From the NCBI RefSeq assembly GCF_905220415.1, contig NC_059556.1, positions 7,948,501 through 8,012,500 of the forward strand: a DNA stretch of 64,000 nt, in the 5' to 3' direction. This document shows, in pieces, positions 12,703 through 22,071 of this stretch (the stretch's first letter is position 1; each line of letters starts with the position of its first letter). The stretch is from Colias croceus. Lineage: Eukaryota; Arthropoda; Insecta; Lepidoptera; Pieridae. The position numbers and the translations under genes are program-made. The notes under the pieces were generated by a model that was given only the letters and a program-made list of their open reading frames with translations, was not told where the DNA came from and ran no database searches.

Positions 12703-12863
12703 CAGTGCCGGCGTAAGGGCCACTGACACCCCGGGCGAAAATATTGTGGCGCCCACTTGAGGGAAACAATATCAAGTGTTAGGTTGACCAACTTCAGATC
12801 TTGACGCCCCCCAGAATTTGTCACCCTGGGCCATTGCCCCCCCAAGCCCTAACGCCGGCACTG
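12703..12863. mobile_element. hAT-type miniature element, 161 bp
   Basis: Inverted ends CAGTGCCGGCGTAAGGG / CCCTAACGCCGGCACTG, flanked by CTTCATGA (12695-12702) and CTTCATGG (12864-12871). That is an 8-bp duplication with one mismatch, the hAT size. Non-coding. Confidence 0.85.
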
Positions 12864-13247
12864 CTTCATGGTCTAGTACAGAAATTAATATATTATAACA
12901 TTTTCTATATAATTTAGCCATCACATGAACCACACGGTCCATATTAGGCCGATGATTCACCATTGCCATTGATAATCACTAATTAGATGATTCATTTTGA
13001 ATGACATAATAACTGGCTTTCTAATCGATTTCATTGTGTGGGAAGGTTTGTGAAAAATGATTGAAGATATTTAGAGATACTTAGTATAATAGGTTGTTAA
13101 GGAATTTAAAAGAAGTGATGACCATGCAAGGAAGAACCTAGATAATTAATATAAAATAATGTAGAAAGGTTCTTACTAATATAATGTTTCTAAATTATTT
13201 AACTCAATAATTATAAAATAATACATCATACACGGGGATTTGATTAG

Positions 13248-13384
13248 GCGCGTTGAGTAAAATTTCAAGGTCTTGCCATGGCAATACCGTCACGTCATTT
13301 AGTAGGGCGACGAATTTGTTATCTTTGAATCTTGCCCAAGAAGTTTCGTTTCTGACACGTGTGCTCGGCACACACGCTTTTTTC
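13248..13384. repeat. Dispersed ~135-bp repeat, copy 1
   Basis: CGCGTTGAGTAAAATTTCAA ... GACACGTGTGCTCGGCACACACGC-type end. Shared blocks with the copies at 21377 and 40797 include CCGTCACGTCAT and GGCGACGA. The 101-codon minus ORF across it is a by-product of the repeat. Confidence 0.75.
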
Positions 13385-13841
13385 ATTGCAATTATACTCA
13401 TCCTGATTTCATTACTGAAAGTAGGTAAGCTTCTAGCTTTATGATACTTCATCATTGCGCCTTGTGAAAGGTAATAGGTAAGTAGAAAATAATAATTATC
13501 TAACCGCAAAGATATAAAATTTCAGTGAAGTCGATTCCATGGCTATGTTCATGAAAAACTATTTTCATACCTTATTATCATAATTAATAATATTATCTAT
13601 ATAAATAAAAATAAAAGTTCCAAAAAATTAAATAACAAAGCCAAGTGTTATACAAAAATTTGTTCGAAACCCATTTATATAACAAGATTTCTATTTCAGG
13701 ACATAAACAGAAAGTCAAATTCATACTACCAATTGCCGTCTAAAATGTATTCCGAGTAAGAAAAGGCACATAGCTGTATTTGCTATGCATTTTAATAAGG
13801 CGCCTTAAAATAAACATCTTGTCCCTTGCTTTTATTTTTTA

Positions 13842-13996
13842 CTAGCGGTCCGCCCCGCCTTCGCCCGTGGTACATATTTAAGTTTTCTCTACATAAGAAC
13901 CATCCTCGTACTTCAAGGATATAAAGAATTATCGAAATCGGTCCACCCGTTCACGCGTGATGCCGTGACCAAGGACGGGTTTCATTTTTATATATT
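13842..13996 (-). mobile_element. Helitron-like repeat, family D, 5'-diverged
   Basis: The 3' end is GGGCGGACCGCTAG preceded by CACGGGCGAAGGCGG. It shares the AAGTACGAGGATGGTTCTTA block with the copies at 31354 and 55234. Confidence 0.7.
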
Positions 13997-14348
13997 TTTT
14001 ATATGCCAAAAGGGATGTTTTTAACTTATATAAACATTGTGTATCTACTAGTTTCAAATTATTTAAAAACAATGAACTTTCCCTAAAGTGTCAGTAGATT
14101 TCTCACGAGTTGAAAAAATAATTGGAATAAGTATTACAGCATGAAGATTATTAGGGTAGCAATTTTTAAATTTATAACTGTTCAGATTGTGGTTCAGATA
14201 CTTGTTACTTTTATATACCTTAATATTATCGTATCGATGTTTTTGTGGTATTTTTTTTAACAAGCGTATTTTTCCTAAATCAATAAACGGGATGACTTTG
14301 CCTTGATTAAACATCTGCATTAAGTATCGTAGATATAATTATAGTTTT

Positions 14349-14613
14349 TAACCGACTTCAAAAAAAAGGAGGAGGTTATCAATTCCGCCGGTATATTTTT
14401 TTTTTTTTTTTATGTATGTACACCGATTACTCCGAGGTTTCTGAACCGATTTACGTGATTCTTTTTTTGTTCGATGCGGGATGGTGTCGAATTGGTCCCA
14501 TAAAAATTTTATTCGGATAAGCCCAGTAGTTTTTATTTTATGAGCATTTTTGTCTGTAGGTATTTGTGAATTTTGCAAGTGCAAGTTTGAAGTCGGTTGT
14601 TTTTAACGCAGTT
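14349..14613. mobile_element. Compact AACCGACTTC-ended repeat
   Basis: Inverted termini AACCGACTTCAAA and TTTGAAGTCGGTT, about 265 bp, very close to the first 210 bp of the 11549 copy. It lacks the palindrome, so it may be the basic form of the repeat. Confidence 0.72.
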
Positions 14614-15070
14614 ATCACTTGTTGTAGTATATATTATTATCTAATAAGTAATTTAAATGCATTTACTGACCTTGTAAAATACTACGTAGATAACAACTCC
14701 ACATTGTGTTCTACCAATTGAATAAATTATCATGTCAGACTTAACAATATGATAAATTTCTTTGTCAACGTTTTAACTAGTCATGTTATATTGCTTTACT
14801 TACCTCTTTGCTTTGTGAAACTTAATGTATAGTTAATTATTATTAAGTAATAAAATATAGTAATGGCTTATAAATGTAGAATTTTAAGAATACGTTAACT
14901 TGCAATTTCATCTTTTGTCAATTAAATGTAATATAATGTTGTATTAAAACATTATTTTAATGTGATTATTTAATAAAAATCGCTTTTATGCGATAAGGTC
15001 ACCTTTTGTACTTTACCTCGCATCCATACAATTATATATATTATATATACTGTACATTGTATACATACAT

Positions 15071-15086
15071 GTGTGTGTGTGTGTGT
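15071..15086. repeat. (GT)8 microsatellite
   Basis: Eight GT units, followed shortly by an (AAAT)n-like tract. Confidence 0.9.
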
Positions 15087-15111
15087 ACATAAATAAATAA
15101 ATAATTATTAT

Positions 15112-15239
15112 ATTAGTTGCGTTATGATAAGTAGATTATGAGACAATAATTGTCTCCGCAACAATTTTGTCCCTCCCATCATCTCTATGGGCTAGTAAGA
15201 AAGTGCGCGCACGTAGCGACGCAACTCCCGCAACTAATT
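15112..15239. mobile_element. Miniature inverted-repeat element, copy 2 (opposite orientation)
   Basis: Shares TTGTCTCCGCAACAATTTTG, CTCCCATCATCTCTATGGGC and CTAGTAAGAAAGTGCGC with the 51730 element. Short terminal ATTAGTTGCG / GCAACTAAT inverted repeats may mark its ends. Confidence 0.65.
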
Positions 15240-15499
15240 TCTTCAGACCGCGTTATCTACAGAGCTTTTTTATCAGTACCATTAATAGAGAATATATTTT
15301 TTGTATAATTGCCATTCATTAGTTGATAACGAACCTACTCATTATCTAATCTGTGATTCATATTTTCTACATTCGTAGTTTTACTAATTCACTTGTAAAG
15401 TACATGAAACTTTGAACTGAATTTACTTCAAAAAATAGGTATCATTGCATAATTATATAATTAATAAAATATCTATATCTAGTAATTACTTCATAGAGA

Positions 15500-15897
15500 C
15501 TGTAGACTTACATAGACGTAAAGTCGCATGCCTATCAGTTTTTTACCGCTTGCACTTCGGGGAATGTGCAACGGAGCTGCATAATCTCATTCCACCCTCC
15601 CCTTTCCACCACAGAACATCTCGACGCGCGCTTGGCTTCCATCCCTTCGTAGTTGATGTACCTTTTTTGCGCACAAAACGGTTTCAGAACTCTTTTATAA
15701 ACCGAACAGCGAAGGACTGGAACGCCTTGCCCGCGTCTGTCTTTCCAGAAACCTATAATCCGGATCTGTTCAGGGTTAAAGTGAATAGGCTCTTTCTAGG
15801 CAGGCATGCTCATTCATAGACTGCATCACTACTTACCATCAGGAAGGATGCAGTCAAATGCCTGACTATCTTTAATAAAAAAATAAAATAAAAAAAG
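15500..15897 (+). mobile_element. 5'-truncated non-LTR retrotransposon (LINE), 3' end
   Basis: The frame to 15819 encodes the C-terminal tail typical of CR1/jockey-like reverse transcriptase ORFs. It shows LHRRKVACLSVFYRLHFGEC, RTSRRALGFHPF, FQNSFINRTAKDWNALP and a final FRVKVNRLFLG. The homologous part starts near 15500; the ATG at 15445 is fortuitous. A short 3' UTR with AATAAAAAAATAAAATAAA ends the copy at about 15897. No catalytic domain is left, so it is dead on arrival. Confidence 0.8.
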
Positions 15898-16214
15898 AGT
15901 CTATTATAAATTCCTTTATAATTTCGATTAAATATTTTCAATAACTAATAATCCAATAACACTTTCTCTCCATATACTACTCAAATTGTCTTATCTCAGA
16001 TCGTATAAATCTTACAACTTGCTAACAAAACAATAAAACAATGCACTTATATCGTAAAAACCTTTAAAATGTCCTAATTACGATACTTGTTCACATTCAG
16101 AAGGCGTAACGTGCAAAGTATATTCAAAATAACACTAATGATTGTAATGATTTCATTTACAAATTTAACATTACATTCAAAATAAACCCTATTTATAAGG
16201 CATTAGAGTCCAAA

Positions 16215-16692
16215 CTAGACGGTTTTACCAAATTCGTAAGTTTGTATGAGACACTTGTAGGACTTGAAGACTTTGTTAATCCTATATCGCAAATGATGAT
16301 CGTTTCTTGGAATCCATGTTTTCTCTTGCTGTGTTTGTTTTTGAGTATTATTCTGAGAATAATTGAAACGCCTTATAGGCGCCAGTAAAGGTGTATTTCG
16401 CATAGAAACCCTACTAGATTTATTAGAATTATAAGATTTTTACGTCTTGAATTTTGTTGGATTCAACATTGATAAACAAATAATCTGTGGGTGTTTCTAA
16501 CAAAGAATAAACAGAACCGTTATCTCGATTGATATTCGACACCAAAATGTTGCAACGTACTTTCATCTTCGAATAACGCCACTGTGATTCATTTACTACC
16601 GAAATTAAATTCGAATTAAAATCTGACCCAAATAAAATCGAGACGAAGAGAGAAAGTACTAATTGTGTGACTTTACCGTTAATTTTATTGAT
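16215..16692 (-). pseudogene. Frameshifted or fragmentary coding stretch downstream of the 429-aa gene
   Basis: Two open frames follow each other on the minus strand. The first (16692 to a TAA at 16429) stays open for 87 codons. It begins with polar residues and a hydrophobic run (VTQLVLSLFVSILFG) that resembles a signal peptide, and continues into ordinary mixed sequence such as NESQWRYSKMK and TPTDYLFINVESNK. The second frame (16439 to the stop at 16215) is offset by one base. It overlaps at a run of five A's and continues with similarly protein-like sequence (MRNTPLLAPIRRF, KTWIPRNDHH, RYRINKVFKSYK, IQTYEFGKTV). One insertion or deletion in the A-run would link them. No ATG precedes the hydrophobic run in frame: the frame opens with ATC after a TAA. 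So the gene has lost its start and frame, has an unseen first exon, or contains an assembly error. The product is unrecognised. Confidence 0.45.
16684..16689 (-). terminator. Poly(A) signal for the 429-aa gene
   Basis: AATAAA on the minus strand about 80 nt beyond the stop codon of the 429-aa gene. It overlaps the beginning of the next open stretch (16429-16692), so it could instead be chance within coding sequence. Confidence 0.45.
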
Positions 16693-16769
16693 TTATACCT
16701 AACTTTACAAACAAAGGCTAAAGTTGTACAACGATGCAAATGATAAATTTAATGTAAATTTTAGGTTTA

Positions 16770-18059
16770 TCAGTAATAATCTTTACAGCATGGTTTCTTG
16801 CATGGCTTATAGCTACCTTCCGAACAAAGATAGGCGCGAACTTTCTTTGCTAAAGGGCAATCTAATCGTCCGCAGGGGCCATGAACGTCTCTTTTATTAA
16901 CAAATTGCCCTGGCTTATAAGGCTTTCCTTTAACCTTCTCTCCGTGAATAAATTGATGCTGACTTCCTCTATACTCCATACGTTTTGGACAGTTTGTACC
17001 CCCACAAGGTCCTTTCGGGAATCCCATTGCAAGAATTGCCAATTCACTTGATGTAAATGGTGCTACAAAATCATCATAAACCTTCGGTTCTTCCACAGGT
17101 CGTATAGGTTCTTTGCTTATATCTGGAGCACCAAAGAAGTAGGCTACTGGTGGAACAGCTTCTATAGTTGTTCCTTCCCAATGCCTTACGACTTCCACAT
17201 CTTTTAATTTCAAGTCATCCGTTAAATATTTACGGCCCGGCAACCTCTCCATTTCTGGCAAAGCAACAAAGTAAGTGATGATACGATTGCCCAAACATGT
17301 CAAACGTATAAAAAACTCGATTTCACCAGAGGATTTTAAATCCTCCTCGCATTGTAACGGTCTTGTTAATTCCACAGTATTAGTAACCATTTCAGGTTTC
17401 GTTGTACTTCTGAATTCAGCTTGGTCCATATCGACTGGATTCCTTTCACTAGCCTTTTCAAGACATTGAAAGAATGATTCATGCCATTCAACAACACAGA
17501 ATCCTATGCAATTCATCTCTTGATCACGATTCCATACTGTTATATAAATTGGCGTTTTTCTCAACACTTCTTCTAGTTTCGACGGTCTGGATAGAAACAT
17601 TACAGAGTTACCCACACCAAAGTATGGAGGTTGAGGTAATGGTTCGGACGGCAAAACAATTTTGATAGGTGCAGCCTTTCCCTTCTTGCCTTTTTTAGGT
17701 TTTGGTGGTTTCTTACCTTTTTTACCCGGTGGCGGCGGTGGGGGAGGTGCAATAAAGTTATCGTGTGCGACATAAAAATCAAATAAAGGTAAACAGTTCA
17801 TTTGCATTGTACAGGTTTGCATGAATTTCATTTCTTCTTCAGAGGGCATTGGAGGCTCTTTTCCTTTCTTGCCTTTTTTAGGTTTTGCCGCTTTGCCTCC
17901 TTTTTTACCTTTTTTAGCTGCTTCTGCCGCTGCTAGTGCCTCAGCTTCTCTTCTTCTCTCCTCTTCTTCCATTCTGAGTTCATATTCATCTTTTTCTGGA
18001 GGTTCTATTTTTAGTACAATTTTTTTGACAAACACTTCGATCATAAAGATTTGTTCCAT
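16770..18059 (-). CDS. Uncharacterised 429-aa Lys/Pro-rich protein with Cys-rich C-terminus
   Basis: I do not recognise this gene with confidence. The single open frame encodes a short hydrophobic beta-like N-terminus (IEVFVKKIVLK, residues 8-18). An Ala/Glu/Lys-rich charged stretch follows (about 20-75), then a run of seven prolines flanked by repeated GKKGK/PKKGKK motifs (about 103-133). The middle (about 140-330) is mixed and could be globular. The C-terminus (about 345-429) has paired Cys motifs GPCGGTNCPKR and GPCGRLDCPLAKK and ends CKKPCCKDYY, which suggests a small metal-binding or disulphide unit. Such Lys/Pro/Cys composition is common in insect cytoskeletal or sperm proteins, but that is inference. 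The ATG lies 8 nt inside an exon that begins after TTTCATTTCAG (intron AG at 18068-18069 on the minus strand), so at least one upstream exon is expected. A minus-strand AATAAA is at 16684-16689, about 80 nt past the stop. Codon use is mixed and the 1.29 kb stays open, so coding status is secure. Confidence 0.88.
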   Translation of the reverse strand: MEQIFMIEVFVKKIVLKIEPPEKDEYELRMEEEERRREAEALAAAEAAKKGKKGGKAAKPKKGKKGKEPPMPSEEEMKFMQTCTMQMNCLPLFDFYVAHDNFIAPPPPPPPGKKGKKPPKPKKGKKGKAAPIKIVLPSEPLPQPPYFGVGNSVMFLSRPSKLEEVLRKTPIYITVWNRDQEMNCIGFCVVEWHESFFQCLEKASERNPVDMDQAEFRSTTKPEMVTNTVELTRPLQCEEDLKSSGEIEFFIRLTCLGNRIITYFVALPEMERLPGRKYLTDDLKLKDVEVVRHWEGTTIEAVPPVAYFFGAPDISKEPIRPVEEPKVYDDFVAPFTSSELAILAMGFPKGPCGGTNCPKRMEYRGSQHQFIHGEKVKGKPYKPGQFVNKRDVHGPCGRLDCPLAKKVRAYLCSEGSYKPCKKPCCKDYY

Positions 18060-18085
18060 TTTAAGAGCTGAAATGAAATATTTTA
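18060..18085 (-). promoter_or_regulatory. 3' splice site upstream of the 429-aa ORF
   Basis: Read on the minus strand, a pyrimidine-leaning tract ATATTTCATTTCAG ends at 18068 and is followed by the exon CTCTTAAA and then ATGG. This position suits a 5'-UTR intron, or an intron after a short upstream coding exon. No in-frame stop separates the acceptor from the ATG, so an N-terminal extension from an upstream exon cannot be excluded. Confidence 0.55.
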
Positions 18086-18599
18086 ATGTAGGTATTTGGC
18101 TATAATGTATGTAATAATTCTCATAACAGAGTTCATCAAAGAAACATATTGTTTATAAATACCTTTTATTTATTTACTAGGTTGCTATAATGTTTTGAAA
18201 AGCAGTTTTAAAAAGTAAAACATTCTAAATAAGTTAAAATTACTTATAATTTAAAAGAACAAATAATTTTAAAGAAATCATGATTAAATGTTTATTTTGC
18301 AAACCATGTTGATTTTGATTGAAATTAATACGTCAATATAGTGGCGTTGTCATCTCTTTACAATTATATATGACCTATTTAAAAAAGCATTTTAATTACT
18401 CAGCCCACACTCAGCCCTTGCTCAGCACACACAAATTAACATACATCATAAAGTTTATAATACATATTATTATAATATTAAAACACACACAAAATCATAT
18501 CATCAGCTTTAATCCAAGTCTATTAAAATTTAAAACTAACTCTATACAATCTTAAAAAGTTCAAATATCAAAAGATCATTTATAAAAATAGAAATCAAA

Positions 18600-18900
18600 C
18601 CGCTTGATTCGTTTCACACATAGCATGCGCTCAGGTTTTTATGATACCACGACAGACCAATACAATCTCCTATAGAATCAAAACAAGACAGGGTATAAAA
18701 GAAAAAAAAGTGTGCGTCGTAGAGTTCAACCGTGGGGTCACGTTTACGCACGCGGGGCGCGGCGCGGGGGACGGGGTGCGCGCGCGCAAGACAAGTCTGT
18801 TTACCATGGATATTGGTTACTGGATAAACCAGTGTACAATAAATAAAATGCGGTTATCTGGTTTGTTAATATTTAACTGTAAGTCCCACGAAGAATGAAA
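18600..18900 (+). promoter_or_regulatory. CpG-rich patch with TATA box, possible promoter
   Basis: TATAAAAG lies at 18694-18701 on the plus strand, a GC-rich stretch (CGGGGCGCGGCGCGGGGGAC) at about 18752-18771, ACCATGG near 18804 and GTAAGT at about 18881. This may be a promoter, either for an unseen plus-strand transcript or, bidirectionally, for the 429-aa gene to the left. The local ORF (18641-18898) shows no domain. Confidence 0.35.
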
Positions 18901-20372
18901 TGAATTAAAATGTGTTTTTTATTGTGTGCAGGTAAGATTCCATGTAAAATATTTTCATGTAAAATTTAATTACGAGACCATATTGGCTCGCATATAAAAC
19001 GTAAAATGGTGATCATATCACGCGTAGAGTCAAGCTTCTAACTCTACATTCTCTAAATAATAATATGTAAGCAGGTAGTGAATCACATCACAAAGCTTAT
19101 TACTACATTACGCAGCTCTTTCATAGGAGTTAAAAAAATTAAAATTGATTTTATTTTAATTTTACATTAACGGTAGCGCTTGCTTAATATTATATCTATC
19201 ATAAAATATAAGCATACATTTTCATAAAGCTCAAAAAGCTCATCTAGAAATTTAACTCCATGTTACAAGCACGACTTGCAAGCAGTACGCAAAGCTCTAT
19301 CCCTCTCCCTCGCACGGTGATATTTAAATTTAGAATCGCGTTGTACGTTATAACTTCTGCCCAGTACCTAGTAGTTATATACCTAGGTACTTGTATACCT
19401 AGGTAATTGAATGCGAGTTTTGCATTATTCAAGTACTAAATCTAGGTTTCTTCAGCGTTGTTTATTATCTAAAATTAATTTTATATTGCGTCTTAGGAAT
19501 TGTGCAACACGGCTATAAAGAAACAATACGTAATGACTATAATATGATGAATATTTGTTTATTTTTAAAATTTATTTTTGTAAACTCGTAAAGGACCAAA
19601 AAACTTTTAAAATAATATGCCACAGAACAATAATTATTGGGAATGAGTTCTAAATCTAGATAAATTTCCCAACATACCTATACAGATGGATCTGAACCTG
19701 TTTAATGTTTTAGCGAAGTATTAGCTATTTTTTCTTGTATTACTACAAATTTGTCTATATTTAAATGTAACTTGTATGCTCAACGTATGTTGATCAGATA
19801 CGAAGGTTGTCAAGCATACAAAGTATGTTAAAACATCCAATCTTCATTCAAATCAACCAAAAGCCCATGCGAATGTGAGAACTATTGCAAGTTTAGTTGT
19901 TTCATATGCAAACTGTACCTACTAATATTATTAAAATTGTATAAGTGTGATGGATAAAAGTCTAATATTATAAAGCTAGAGTTTGTTTGTTTGTTTATTT
20001 GAACGCGCTGATCTCGGGAACTACTGGTCCGATTTGAAAAATTATTTCGGTGTTAGATAGCCCATTTATCGAGGAAGGCTATATAATATCATCACGCTAA
20101 TACCAACAGGAGCGGAGCAATGCGGGTGAAACAGCGCGGAACAGTTAGTATTTGATAAAACAGACTAATGTAATAGAAATATACTTAGACAGTTAATAAA
20201 ATAAGGTTCTTTGAACTAACCTGTTTGTCATCAAGACGAAGATCACTAAAGCTTTTGCAATATTACATCACTGGGTTATGTAGGTACGTATAGTGGTTTA
20301 AATTGGAATTTAGGAGAATATTCAATGTATCATATAAATAATATCTATGTTACCGGAAATGTAAGAAATCAA
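18901..20372. other. Intergenic stretch with one Helitron
   Basis: Apart from the family A copy at 19961-20148 there are only short direct repeats of TACCTAGGTA near 19376-19405. Confidence 0.45.
19961..20148 (+). mobile_element. Lep1-like Helitron, family A
   Basis: Starts TCTAATATTATAAAGCTAGA and ends GCGCGGAACAGTTAG; the terminal CTAG is changed to TTAG. Confidence 0.75.
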
Positions 20373-20536
20373 GGAATTGTATACAATTCCTAGGAAATGT
20401 GTACAATTCCGATACCATTTAGGAAATGTATAAAATATTGTTCAAAAAAGTATTTAATGCATGCATATCCTAGGAAATGTATAATCTTCCTAGGAATTGT
20501 ATACAATTCCAATATCGTATTAGGAAATGTGTAAAG
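20373..20536. repeat. Array of 18-bp palindromic units
   Basis: GGAATTGTATACAATTCC (perfect palindrome) occurs at 20373-20390 and 20493-20510. Related units GGAAATGTGTACAATTCC (20393), GGAAATGTATAA... (20422, 20473) and GGAAATGTGTAA (20523) fall into two similar blocks separated by about 35 bp. Adjacent units are joined by TA, giving a 20-bp spacing. Confidence 0.85.
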
Positions 20537-20900
20537 TAAATGCCTTCTGTAATAAAACACCTTGTTATTTTTTTTTTATTATAGCTCTTATTGATACAAT
20601 CGTCTAATATGTAACTAGCTTTCCGTATTGCTCTATCTCTAACAGCCTCGAAAGAGCCTCCAAACGCATGGTATGATATTATACCATAAAAGTACTGTTA
20701 TTTGATGAGATTTGGGTTACAACTTATACTTAGTAAGTATCTAATTTTAATAATAAATCTTCTAAATAGGAGGTACATTTACTTTAAATCTCAATCTCAA
20801 TCAGAAAAAAAACACAAATATTGTTATTACATATTACTCATTCTCATATAAGTTATAACATGTACTAAGTATATCTCAGTACATTTAAATATATTTTACA

Positions 20901-21125
20901 CTAGATTTCCGCCCGCGGCTTCGCCCGCGTTCGCAAAGGAAAACCCGCATAGTTCCCGTTCCCGTGGGATTTCCGGGATAAAAACTATCCTATGTGTTAA
21001 TCCAAGTTACCTTCTATATGTGTGCTAAATTTCATTGTAATCGGTTCAGTAGTTTTTACGTGAAAGAGTAACAAACATCCATACATCCATACTTACAAAC
21101 TTTCGCCTTTATAATATATATTAGA
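20901..21125 (-). mobile_element. Helitron-like repeat, family B, full length
   Basis: On the minus strand it starts TCTAATATATATTATAAAGG. It contains GTTACTCTTTCACGTAAAAA and CCCACGGGAACGGGAACTAT, then the CGCGGGCGAAGCCGCGGG hairpin, and ends CTAG. This copy typifies family B. Confidence 0.8.
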
Positions 21126-21376
21126 ATGCATCAATAATAGGTAGATCTAACTATAGAAACGATAGCAACTTTCACAAAAACAAAACAAAGAAATAAAGAA
21201 ACTAATATCTAAAGAGTCAACACAGTAATGATAATAAGAGTACGTCTCGATGCGCAGGAGTCGACCGAGAAACCGGTAGCAGCGTGCAGCTGTGCATTTT
21301 GTAAGGCTGCGTTGTAATGGAGGCCGTATTTTCATATTAATATTCAATTTTTATTTTGAAGTGAATCTTTTTAAAT

Positions 21377-21512
21377 CGCGTTGAGAGTAAATTTTAAGGT
21401 CGCGTCATGGCAGTACCGTCACGTCATGGAGTAAGGCGACGATTTTGATATCTTTGAATCTTTAAAAGAAGTTTCACTTCTGACACGTGTGCTCGGCACA
21501 CACGCTATTTTT
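21377..21512. repeat. Dispersed ~135-bp repeat, copy 2
   Basis: CGCGTTGAGAGTAAATTTTA through AAGAAGTTTCACTTCTGACA to GTGCTCGGCACACACGC. It lies in the same orientation as copy 1. Confidence 0.78.
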
Positions 21513-21830
21513 TAATTGAATAAAGTAACAGTTGAAAGTTTAGGCAGAAATGGTAATGGAACAGGACTAGAAATTATAACAATGTTAAGAATTAATATTT
21601 GGACGAATATTATTATGAATTAAATTCTTAGATTAAATTACATCCTATTGCATCCTATATGATATTTTTTCATTTAGGTGGTGGTTACAAGAATCTGGTA
21701 ATAACGAAAGCTTTCAAAATACTTTAGTACATCAACTTGCATTTCCCTAACTAATTGCTATTTGTGATTGGATAATACTTACAAAGTACATGTTAAGTTC
21801 AAAATTAGATAAATTATAATATATTCTATA

Positions 21831-22071
21831 CTAGGTTTCCGCCCGCGGCTTCGCCCGCGCAATCAAAGAAAAACCCGCATAGTTCCCGTTCCCGTGGGAT
21901 TTCCGGGATTGCGTCATTCTCCAGGATAAAAAGTAGCCTATATCCTTTTTCGGGTATCAAAATATGTCCATACCAAATTTCATGAAAATTGGTTCAGTAC
22001 ATAGTTTAGGCGTGATTGAGTAACAGACAGACAGACAGAGTTACTTTCGCATTTATAATATTAAGAATGGA
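21831..22071 (-). mobile_element. Helitron-like repeat, family C with extra internal segment
   Basis: Shares the GTCTGTCTGTCTGTTACTCA block of family C and the 3' end of family B. An additional CTGGAGAATGACGC segment interrupts the CCCGGAAATCCC region. Confidence 0.78.

Noticed and set aside
13204..13509. 101-codon minus-strand ORF
   Set aside because: Mostly the translation of a dispersed repeat whose other copies do not keep the frame.
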